This document shows positions 38,194 to 44,440 of a stretch of 64,000 nt of DNA, piece by piece. The position numbers and the translations under genes were made by a program. This stretch comes from RYN-230 sp963770535 (lineage in GTDB: Bacteria > Actinomycetota > Actinomycetes > Streptosporangiales > Streptosporangiaceae): the NCBI GenBank assembly GCA_963770535.1, contig CAVYPZ010000003.1, positions 2,046,001 through 2,110,000 on the forward strand. Direction: 5' to 3'. The notes beneath the pieces were generated by a model. That model was not told the origin of the DNA. It saw nothing but the letters and a program-made list of their open reading frames with translations, and searched no databases. Each line of letters starts with the position of its first letter. The stretch's first letter is position 1.

Positions 38194-38679
38194 TCAGGCG
38201 GGGGCAACGGTGGTGACGGTGCCTGTGCGGCCCTTGAACTTCAGCGCACCGTCGGCCGAATCCACGTAGAGGACGCCCCCGCGGGCGGGCGTGGCGGGCT
38301 CGGCCTGCGGGATCAGGGCCAGCAATCCGTCCAGGCTCAGCTGGCCATCGCTGTCCGGCGACGGCACCACGGTTTCCACGCCGGCCAGGCGGTTGTTCTC
38401 CAGATCCAGGGTGGCGGCGCCGTTCGCCTCGGGCGCGATCGAGATGATCGGGCTGCTCGTCCCGGTCGTGACCGCAAGCCCGGTGCGCACGGTCCCGCTC
38501 GCGTCCAGGTAGTTCAGCTTGACGAACGTGCCCGAGCCGCCGCGGGCCAGCAGCTCGAGGTTCCCGCTGGCGATGGACGTGATGAAGGCCAGGTTGTCGA
38601 TGGACTGGCCGTGGGCGGCCAGCTGGCTGACCAGGTACGCGCCGGCGATGCCGCCGTCCGGCCGGAAGTGTTCTGTCAC
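38194..38679 (-). CDS. Uncharacterised protein with tail-fibre-like C-terminus
   Basis: From GTG 38679 this 161-aa protein starts TEHFRPDGGIAGAYLVSQLA. It has a middle region of beta-like repeats (NLELLARGGSGTFVKLNYLD) and ends with GGVLYVDSADGALKFKGRTG and TVTTVAPA, a pattern I associate with the exposed ends of phage tail or structural proteins. I do not recognise a family. It lies between the Ntn hydrolase and a glycosidase on the same strand. No other phage genes are near. Confidence 0.5.
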   Translation of the reverse strand: MTEHFRPDGGIAGAYLVSQLAAHGQSIDNLAFITSIASGNLELLARGGSGTFVKLNYLDASGTVRTGLAVTTGTSSPIISIAPEANGAATLDLENNRLAGVETVVPSPDSDGQLSLDGLLALIPQAEPATPARGGVLYVDSADGALKFKGRTGTVTTVAPA

Positions 38680-38716
38680 CGGACGTAGCTTAGCGGTCAC
38701 GCGACGGGGTGATTGG

Positions 38717-40483
38717 TTACTCCGGTGATGCGTGACGCCAGAGATCACGCAGCAGCCAGGCGGCCGCTTTGGGCTGCCGGTCCCGGGTGAACACGCCCTT
38801 GTGGTTGCCGCCTGGCCGGTGCACGGCCTGCGCGGTGGCGAAGTCGGCGAAGTTCCACACATGCTCGCCGATCACCTCCGGGATGCGCCGGAACACCCGC
38901 GCGGACATCGCGATCAGCGCCGTCTGGTAGTCCTCGGACCACATGACCGGCGGCAGGGCGTGCAGCCCGGCGAGGGCATCGGCCCCGAACTCGGTCACCA
39001 CGATGGGCTTGCCGTGCCGGGTCCAGGCCCGCAGCTCGGCCTCCAGGTCCTGTTCGGCCGTCTCCAGGTCACCGGTATCGGCGTACCAGCCGTAGTAGCG
39101 GTTCACGCAGATCAGGTCGAACAGGTCGGTGACCACGTCGGCGTCCGGCGGGGCGGTCGCGACGTTGGCGAAGCAGACCGGGCGGCCCGGGTCCAGATCC
39201 CGCGCGGCCGCCGCCAGCGGGGCGAAGTAGTCACGGGCGGCCGGCTCAGCCGTGTCGGGCTCGTTCGCGATGGACCACGCGATGACGCTGGGATGGTTCC
39301 GGTCCCGGGCGATGAGCTCCCGGATCGCCGCCAGGTGGGCCGCCGCGGCCTCGCCGCCGATAACGCCCGGGCCGAAGGTCCGCGCCCCGGGATCACCCAT
39401 GTTCCCCAGGCTCATGTGCAGGCCCACGGCCGGAGCCTCGTCGATCACCAGCAGGCCCTGCCGGTCGGCGTAGTCGAGGACCTCCTCGGCATAGGGGTAG
39501 TGCGAGGTCCGGAACGAGTTGGCGCCGATCCACCGCAGCAGGGCGAAGTCGCGCACCATCCTCGCGTCGTCATGCCCCTTGCCGTGCAGCACGCCATCCT
39601 CGTGCATGCCGAAGCCGCGCAGCCGGACCGGCTCGCCATTGAGCAGCAGCCGGGCCCCGTCCACCTGGACGGTCCTGATACCCACCGGCAGCGCGTACTC
39701 GTCGTCGCCATGCCGCGTGTCCAGCCGGTACAGGTACGGGTCGGCGGTGCTCCACGGCCGTGCCCCGGGCACGGCCAGGATGCCGTCCGGCCCGCTGCCC
39801 GCGGCCACCACCGCCCCGGCCGCATCCCGCAGCAGCACCGACGTCAGGCCGGCCCCGGACGCGTCCAGGTGGTAGCTCACCTGGCCCGCCCCGGTCCCGG
39901 GATCGTATGCGGTGGCAACCGCCAGGCCGGCGACGTAGCTCCGCGGCGTGGAGCAGAGCCAGACCGAGCGGTGCAGCCCCGAAAAGTTGAAGAAATCGTG
40001 GAAGTAGCGCATTTTCTGGCGGCCCGAGGCTGTCCGGGAGACCACGCCGGGCGGGATCGTGGCCATGCTGAGCTCGCTGCTGACCCGCACCGTCACCCGC
40101 AGCAGCTCGCCGCACCGGGCCAGGCCGGTCACATCGGCCTCGAACGGCGTGTACCCGCCGGAGTGCTCGGCGACCAGCGTGTCCCCGGCCCACAGCGCGG
40201 CGTGATGGGTGGCGGCGTCGCAGCGCAGCACGATCCGCTGGCCCTGCCACGTGGCGGGCACCCGGACCTCGCGCTGGTACCAGACGTCGCCCACATGCTC
40301 GCGTTCCGCCGCCTCGGTCACCAGGTCGTTGTAACTGGCCGGGACGGCCATCTCCCGTGCGCCCGGCAGATCCCGCTCCCACCACCGGCCGGCGGCGCCC
40401 TCGCCCCCGGCGTCGAAACGGAACCGCCACAGCCCGTCGAGGCGACGGCAGTCCCGGCTGCGGCTGTCCCGAGGTGCCAGCAT
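38717..40483 (-). CDS. GH2 family glycosidase, beta-glucuronidase-like
   Basis: The 588-aa enzyme has the three GH2 domains: jelly-roll (LWRFRFDAGGEG to VRVSSELSM), Ig-like (about 190-280) and TIM barrel. The acid/base is E408 in WSIANEPD and the nucleophile E498 in VVTEFGAD. RGFGMHEDG and FRTSHYPYAEE support the beta-glucuronidase/beta-galactosidase subclass; GFGMHED is close to UidA. ATG 40483 has aaggag 12 nt upstream. No signal peptide, so cytosolic. It is 40 bp downstream of the CoA-disulfide reductase-rhodanese gene. Confidence 0.88.
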   Translation of the reverse strand: MLAPRDSRSRDCRRLDGLWRFRFDAGGEGAAGRWWERDLPGAREMAVPASYNDLVTEAAEREHVGDVWYQREVRVPATWQGQRIVLRCDAATHHAALWAGDTLVAEHSGGYTPFEADVTGLARCGELLRVTVRVSSELSMATIPPGVVSRTASGRQKMRYFHDFFNFSGLHRSVWLCSTPRSYVAGLAVATAYDPGTGAGQVSYHLDASGAGLTSVLLRDAAGAVVAAGSGPDGILAVPGARPWSTADPYLYRLDTRHGDDEYALPVGIRTVQVDGARLLLNGEPVRLRGFGMHEDGVLHGKGHDDARMVRDFALLRWIGANSFRTSHYPYAEEVLDYADRQGLLVIDEAPAVGLHMSLGNMGDPGARTFGPGVIGGEAAAAHLAAIRELIARDRNHPSVIAWSIANEPDTAEPAARDYFAPLAAAARDLDPGRPVCFANVATAPPDADVVTDLFDLICVNRYYGWYADTGDLETAEQDLEAELRAWTRHGKPIVVTEFGADALAGLHALPPVMWSEDYQTALIAMSARVFRRIPEVIGEHVWNFADFATAQAVHRPGGNHKGVFTRDRQPKAAAWLLRDLWRHASPE

Positions 40484-40523
40484 CGCCAGCCCAGCTCCTT
40501 CCGGTAGGCGGCGGGTACCCAGG

Positions 40524-42218
40524 TTAGGGCCTCGCGCCCGCCCGGGCACGGCCGGGCTGCCCCTCTTCCAGCGCCAGCCCGGGAAGCTCCAGCCGCAGCG
40601 TGGCCAGCCCGCCCGACAGCGAGCGGACGTCGTCCCAGCCGCGCTGCCGGAGCACCCGCAAGGCCAGGTAGGACCGGAAGCCCGAGGCGCAGTACGCCAG
40701 CACCGTCTGCCCGCGGGGGACCTCACCGAGGCGTTCGCGCAGTTCGGTGTGGGGGATATTGAGCGCGCCGGGGAGGTGCCCCGCGGCGTATTCCGCGGCC
40801 GACCGCACATCCAGGAGCACCCTGGCGGATCCCGGGCTGTCCAGGTCGGGGCCCCGCCACAGCGCGAGATCGCCGGCGAGCAGGTTCCCGGCCACGAAGC
40901 CAGCCAGGTTGACGGGGTCCTTGGCCGCCCCGAACGGCGGAGAGTAGGCCAGCTCCAGGTCGGCCACGTCGTCGACGGTCAGGCCCGCCCGGATCGCCGT
41001 GGCCAGGACGTCGATGCGCTTGTCCGCGCCCTCGGGCCCGGTGGCCTGGGCGCCGAGCACCCGCCCGTCCGGGGCGAAGATCAGCTTCAGGTGCAGCGGG
41101 TGGGCTCCGGGGTAGTAGCCGGCGTGCTGATTCGGGTGCAGGTGCACCGAGAGGCAGTCCACCCCGGCCGCCCGCAGTGCCTTCTCGCTGCGGCCTGTCG
41201 TGGTGGCCACCATGCCGAAGACGCGCACGATCGCCGTGCCCAGGACCGGCGCCCGGCGGCCGCCGCTCCCGAACAGGTGATCCGCGACGGCCCGGCCCTG
41301 GCGGCTGGCCGGCCCGGCCAGCGGGACGGACAGGGGGGTACCGCAGACGGCGTCCACGACCTCGATCGCGTCGCCGACGCCGTAGATGGACGGGTCCGAG
41401 GTGCGCAAGTGGTCATCCACCAGCAGGGCGCCACGGGGGCTGAGGCCGAGACCGGCGGCCGCCGCGAGCGACGTCTCGGGACGCACCCCGGTCGCGAGCA
41501 GGACCAGGTCGGCGTCCAGCGCGGAGCCGCCGGACAGCCCGACGAGCGTCCCGCCGCCCGCGCTCTCACGGAACCCGGTGACCGTGGTGCTCAGCCGGAC
41601 GTCCACCCCGGCGCCGCGCAGTTCCAGCTCGACGCTGCGGGCCATCTCCGGATCCAGGGCGGGCAGGACCTGGCCGGCCAGCTCGATCACGGTGACGTCC
41701 AGGCCGCGGTGGCGCAGGGCCTCGGCCACCTCCAGGCCGATGAACCCGGCGCCCACCAGCACGGCCCGCCGCGCGCCGCCGTCCACCAGGCGGCGCAGGG
41801 CGTCCGCGTCCGGCACCGTCCGCAGCATCCGGACCGAGGGCAGGTCCGTGCCGGGCACCGGAGGGATCATGGGCGCCGCGCCGGTGGACAGTACCAGCGC
41901 GTCGTAGCCCTCGTCGTACTCGCGCCCGCTGGCGCGGTCCCGCACCCGGACCCGGTGCTCAGCGGGGCTGACCGCGAGGACCTCGTGGCCGGTGCGCACG
42001 TCCAGGGCCAGGCTCCGGGCCAGGGACTGCGGCGTGTGCAGCAGGAGCGCGTCCCGGTCGCCGATCTCGCCGGCCAGGTAGTAGGGCAGCCCGCAGTTCG
42101 CGTAGGACACGTACGGATCGCGCTCCAGCACGACGATCTGCGCGTCCTCGGCGAGGCGCCGGGCCCGGGCCGCGAAACTCATCCCGCCGGCCACCCCGCC
42201 GACCACGACCGCCTTCAT
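40524..42218 (-). CDS. CoA-disulfide reductase-rhodanese fusion
   Basis: The 564-aa protein has an FAD-binding start MKAVVVGGVAGGMSFAARAR, the single active-site cysteine of CoADR (C42 in YVSYANCGLPYY), an NAD(P)H-binding VLVGAGFIGLEVAEAL and a C-terminal rhodanese domain with AYCASGFRS (C510). CoADR-RHD proteins reduce CoA persulfide/disulfide or polysulfide in the cytosol. Its ATG overlaps the stop of a small Cys/His-rich ORF (ATGA), and the pair lies downstream of a CstR-type operator. This supports a persulfide-detoxification role. Confidence 0.92.
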   Translation of the reverse strand: MKAVVVGGVAGGMSFAARARRLAEDAQIVVLERDPYVSYANCGLPYYLAGEIGDRDALLLHTPQSLARSLALDVRTGHEVLAVSPAEHRVRVRDRASGREYDEGYDALVLSTGAAPMIPPVPGTDLPSVRMLRTVPDADALRRLVDGGARRAVLVGAGFIGLEVAEALRHRGLDVTVIELAGQVLPALDPEMARSVELELRGAGVDVRLSTTVTGFRESAGGGTLVGLSGGSALDADLVLLATGVRPETSLAAAAGLGLSPRGALLVDDHLRTSDPSIYGVGDAIEVVDAVCGTPLSVPLAGPASRQGRAVADHLFGSGGRRAPVLGTAIVRVFGMVATTTGRSEKALRAAGVDCLSVHLHPNQHAGYYPGAHPLHLKLIFAPDGRVLGAQATGPEGADKRIDVLATAIRAGLTVDDVADLELAYSPPFGAAKDPVNLAGFVAGNLLAGDLALWRGPDLDSPGSARVLLDVRSAAEYAAGHLPGALNIPHTELRERLGEVPRGQTVLAYCASGFRSYLALRVLRQRGWDDVRSLSGGLATLRLELPGLALEEGQPGRARAGARP

Positions 42219-42382
42219 CGGCCGCAGGCGCAGCGCCGGCCCGCCGGGACACTGGCGAGCACCTGGCCGGCATGCTGCCCGCCGTGCTGGCCGGCATGCT
42301 GCCCGCCGTGCTGGCCGCCGTGCTGGCCGCACCCCGTCCACGTGATCTTCATGCGTCGGTCGCACACCGCCGGGCTGCACAT
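42215..42382 (-). CDS. Small Cys/His-rich protein with GQHG/A repeat expansion
   Basis: From ATG 42382 the 55-aa product begins MCSPAVCDRRMKITWTGCGQ and ends QVLASVPAGRRCACGR. The pattern MCxPxxC..KxTWxGCGxH..QV..VPxxxRCxC resembles, from memory, a widespread uncharacterised small Cys-rich family. Between its HxxQV elements this copy carries five 12-bp units coding GQH(G/A). One family cysteine appears replaced (DRRM). A gagggag ribosome-binding site lies 6-7 nt upstream. It is coupled by ATGA to the CoADR-rhodanese gene. Possible metal- or persulfide-binding role; untested. Confidence 0.7.
   Translation of the reverse strand: MCSPAVCDRRMKITWTGCGQHGGQHGGQHAGQHGGQHAGQVLASVPAGRRCACGR
42263..42322. 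repeat. 12-bp in-frame tandem repeat in the Cys/His-rich ORF
   Basis: Five units (ctggccggcatg, ctgcccgccgtg, ctggccggcatg, ctgcccgccgtg, ctggccgccgtg) code on the minus strand for repeated GQH(G/A). The multiple-of-three length keeps the frame. Confidence 0.85.
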
Positions 42383-42419
42383 GGCCGCTCCCTCGTTTGC
42401 GTCACTTCCTCTGCCCACT

Positions 42420-42435
42420 ATACCCCCAGGGGTAT
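42420..42435. promoter_or_regulatory. CsoR/CstR-type operator atacccc-ca-ggggtat
   Basis: A perfect 7-2-7 inverted repeat lies 38 bp upstream of the Cys/His-rich ORF that leads into CoADR-rhodanese. It has the G-tract palindrome known for CsoR-family repressors. Confidence 0.85.
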
Positions 42436-42588
42436 CAATGTCACGGGCAGGAGCGAGTCGAATCCGGCAGTGACAGCGACGGGCCGTGACACCGGCGGGG
42501 CGTGACACCGGCCGGGCCCGGGCGTCACCGACCGGGGGCGGGGCGTCACCGCTGTTTGCGGGCCATCCATGCCGCGGACCGCCAGCTG

Positions 42589-42852
42589 TCAGGCGAGGGT
42601 GAGGAACATCCTCTCCATCTGCTGCTCGGTCATGGGGGAGTCGCCGTTCTCGGCGGACAGGCACTGGCGCATGCCGCTGGCCACGATCTTGAAGCCGGCC
42701 CGGTCCAGGGCCCGGGACGCCGCCGCGAGCTGGGTGACCACCTCGGTGCAGTCCCGCCCGGACTCGATCATGGAAATGACCCCGGCCAGCTGGCCCTGGG
42801 CGCGCCGGAGCCGGTTGAGCACCTGGCCCACCGCGTCGTCATCGATCTTCAT
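42589..42852 (-). CDS. CsoR/RcnR-family repressor, CstR-like
   Basis: The 87-aa all-helical protein has the DUF156 pattern: LNRLRRAQGQLAGVISMIES, GRDCTEVVTQLAAASRALDR and MRQCLSAENG. Cysteines C35 and C64 are kept, but the copper-ligand His of CsoR, four residues before the second Cys, is Gly60. This two-Cys, no-His arrangement is that of CstR, which senses persulfides by forming di- to tetrasulfide links. Operators of the expected form sit upstream of itself and of the CoADR unit. Regulation of both is inferred. Confidence 0.88.
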   Translation of the reverse strand: MKIDDDAVGQVLNRLRRAQGQLAGVISMIESGRDCTEVVTQLAAASRALDRAGFKIVASGMRQCLSAENGDSPMTEQQMERMFLTLA

Positions 42853-42880
42853 CAGCTGCCTCCCTGGGGTTCAGTCCAAG

Positions 42881-42896
42881 ATACCCTAGAGGGTAT
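42881..42896. promoter_or_regulatory. CsoR/CstR-type operator ataccct-ag-agggtat upstream of the repressor
   Basis: A perfect 7-2-7 palindrome, 29 bp upstream of the repressor ATG, shares the layout of the site at 42420-42435 with the inner base pair changed. Confidence 0.85.
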
Positions 42897-42922
42897 CCGC
42901 GGCTTGCCGGGCTCGCGCCCGT

Positions 42923-43092
42923 GCTTGCGCCGGTCTCCTGCTCGGGCCGGTCTCCTGCTCGGGCCGGTCTCCCGCTCGGGCCGGTCTCCCGCTCGGGCCG
43001 GTCTCCCGCTCGGGCCGGTCTCCCGCTCGGGCCGGTCTCCCGCTCGGGCCGGTCTCCCGCTCGGGCCGGTCTCGCTCGGGCCGGTCTCGTCC
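42923..43092. repeat. 17-bp minisatellite, about ten units
   Basis: The unit gctcgggccggtctccc recurs nearly perfectly from 42940 to 43058, with diverged copies at both ends (gcttgcgccggtctcct; a 15-bp copy at 43059; a last one from 43074). A 17-bp period does not fit a reading frame, so it is non-coding. It lies upstream of the CstR-like gene, in the 430-bp gap before the upp remnant. The rest of that gap (43093-43253) has no recognised feature. Confidence 0.9.
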
Positions 43093-43253
43093 TCCGCGCG
43101 AGTCTCGCCCCCGAAGGTCTGCTGCGGTCTCCTGCCCTCACCATCTCCTGCCCCGCCTGCCACGGGAACCCCACTGGCCTCAGCCCCTGGCCTCCCGGCG
43201 CACGCACCCTTTTCACACCGGCCCCGTCGGCCCCAGCAGCCCCAGAGCCGGTC

Positions 43254-43303
43254 CGTGATCATGGGCTTGCTGGGGGTATAGGCCCAGCAAGCCCATGATC
43301 ACG
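43254..43303. terminator. 21-bp perfect inverted repeat, probable strong hairpin
   Basis: cgtgatcatgggcttgctggg (43254-43274) pairs with its exact complement (43283-43303) around ggtatagg. It lies 24 bp beyond the stop of the upp remnant on the minus strand. It could be a terminator, a protein-binding palindrome or a dispersed repeat. No U-tract. Confidence 0.6.
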
Positions 43304-43326
43304 AACGCGTGCTGGCGGCCGGGGGT

Positions 43327-43524
43327 CAGATCTCGCCGAAGAGGCGGTCGCCGGCGTCGCCGAGGCCGGGCACGATGTAACCCCGCTCGTTCAGCCGCTC
43401 ATCCATGGCCGCGGTGACCACCCGGACCGGCAGCGGGCCGTCTTCGGGGAAGGCGGCGCCCACCCGCTCGATCCCCTCCGGCGCGGCGTCAAGTTCCCCG
43501 CAGGCACGCTCCGGACGGTTAACG
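43327..43524 (-). pseudogene. upp: Uracil phosphoribosyltransferase C-terminal remnant
   Basis: Reading from the DsrE2-like stop codon in the same frame gives AAPEGIERVGAAFPEDGPLP, then RVVTAAMDERLNERGYIVPG and LGDAGDRLFGEI followed by a stop. This is the last 50-55 residues of a UPRT (about 210 aa), including the uracil-binding YIVPGLGDAGDR segment. No start or N-terminal two thirds is present. The remnant is directly fused to the end of the DsrE2-like gene by a stop codon, so the rest of upp was lost by deletion or replacement. Confidence 0.85.
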
Positions 43525-43529
43525 GCTGA

Positions 43530-43822
43530 TCAGGTGAAGATGATCTGGCCGCCTGCCGCGAGGTCGTAGAGCTCGCCCACCGTGATGATGTCCTTGACCT
43601 GGACAGCCAGGTCGTCCTGGGTCAGCCCGAACAGGTCGCAGGAGGCCTTGCAGCCGTGCAGGCCGGCCCCGGTGTCCGCGATCATCTCGATGAATTCCGG
43701 GATCGGCGGGATGTCGAGCTTTTCCATCTTCCGGCCGAGGAACCGGGTGATGAGCGCGGGCATCCCGGGCAGTACCCGATCAGGGTGGGCAGGTGCAGGC
43801 CGGGGTTGCCCACGGTCGCCAC
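43530..43822 (-). CDS. DsrE/DsrF-like (DsrE2) sulfurtransferase-fold protein, one frameshift
   Basis: The frame from GTG 43822 gives VATVGNPGLHLPTLIG, and after a one-base shift near 43780 continues LPGMPALITRFLGRKMEKLD, IPPIPEFIEMIADTGAGLHG and CKASCDLFGLTQDDL. This matches the DsrE2 group with conserved cysteines (C in HGCKASC) that carry sulfur as persulfide. A GGAG-rich ribosome-binding site precedes the GTG. It follows the DsrC-like gene on the same strand, consistent with sulfur relay. Confidence 0.8.
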
Positions 43823-43902
43823 CGTTGCTCCTGGCGCTTCTCCTTCCGGTCACTGCGTAGCGGGCAGTCACTCAGGGGGCGCCGATGTGCTGGAGCCTGC
43901 GC

Positions 43903-44220
43903 CTAGATGCAGCCGCGGGGCTTGGGTATGCCGGCGATCCTGGCGGCGGCCTTGGCCGGCCCATTGGGGAACAGCTCGTACAGCTCCTTGATGCTGACCC
44001 CGGAGGTCTTGCCCAGGATCCGGATCGTGGGCCCGGTTCCCTTGGCCTCGTACTCGGCCCGCATGAACCGGATGACCTGCCAGTGCAGCGGGGTCAGCTC
44101 CTCGATGCCCGCGGTCCTGGCGATCTGGGGTGCCATGTCCTCGGTCCACTCGGCCGGGTCGACGAGGAAGCCCTCGTCGTTCACGTCAACGCTGTAGCCC
44201 GCATAAGTCGCGGTGGGCAT
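43903..44220 (-). CDS. TusE/DsrC/DsvC family sulfur relay protein
   Basis: The 105-aa protein matches the family along its length: YSVDVNDEGFLVDPAEWTED, LTPLHWQVIRFMRAEYEAKG, GPTIRILGKTSGVSIKELYE and the C-terminal arm PKPRGCI, whose penultimate Cys carries the trisulfide/persulfide in DsrC and TusE. The second, upstream arm cysteine of true DsrC is absent (PNGPAKAAARIAG), so it resembles TusE-type carriers. It is first in a unit with the DsrE2-like gene. Confidence 0.92.
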   Translation of the reverse strand: MPTATYAGYSVDVNDEGFLVDPAEWTEDMAPQIARTAGIEELTPLHWQVIRFMRAEYEAKGTGPTIRILGKTSGVSIKELYELFPNGPAKAAARIAGIPKPRGCI

Positions 44221-44440
44221 GTCAGCACCTCCTGGGATGTGATCATCGGTGGGCGGCGAGGGTCCCCGCCGGTGCCCCCGCCCAGGATCACGATGCGCTT
44301 CACACCTTCACCCTGGGATGCGGGTGAGGACGCGGTCAGAGCCGTTGGTCCTGGAGCCGGGTGACGATCAGCCGCAATCCCCATGAGCAGCCCGCATATG
44401 CTCAGGCCCTGGATCCGTCGTCAGCGTGAGGGGCAAGAGT

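Noticed and set aside
37116..38207. Longer Ntn hydrolase starting at 38207
   Set aside because: It would place 24 residues ahead of the nucleophile Cys with no signal peptide; the TTG at 38138 has a ribosome-binding site and gives Met-Cys.
38194..38679. Prophage region
   Set aside because: One tail-fibre-like C-terminus is not enough; no capsid, portal, terminase or lysis genes in the surroundings.
38732..42473. Long plus-strand frames across the glycosidase and CoADR-rhodanese genes
   Set aside because: They contain no recognisable domains and are mirrored by real minus-strand enzymes.
42923..43092. CRISPR array
   Set aside because: The 17-bp units abut directly with no spacers and there are no cas genes.
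43530..44220. Dissimilatory sulfite reductase (Dsr) pathway
   Set aside because: Only TusE/DsrC-like and DsrE2-like proteins are present; no dsrAB, dsrMKJOP or siroheme enzymes. A sulfur-relay or persulfide role fits better.
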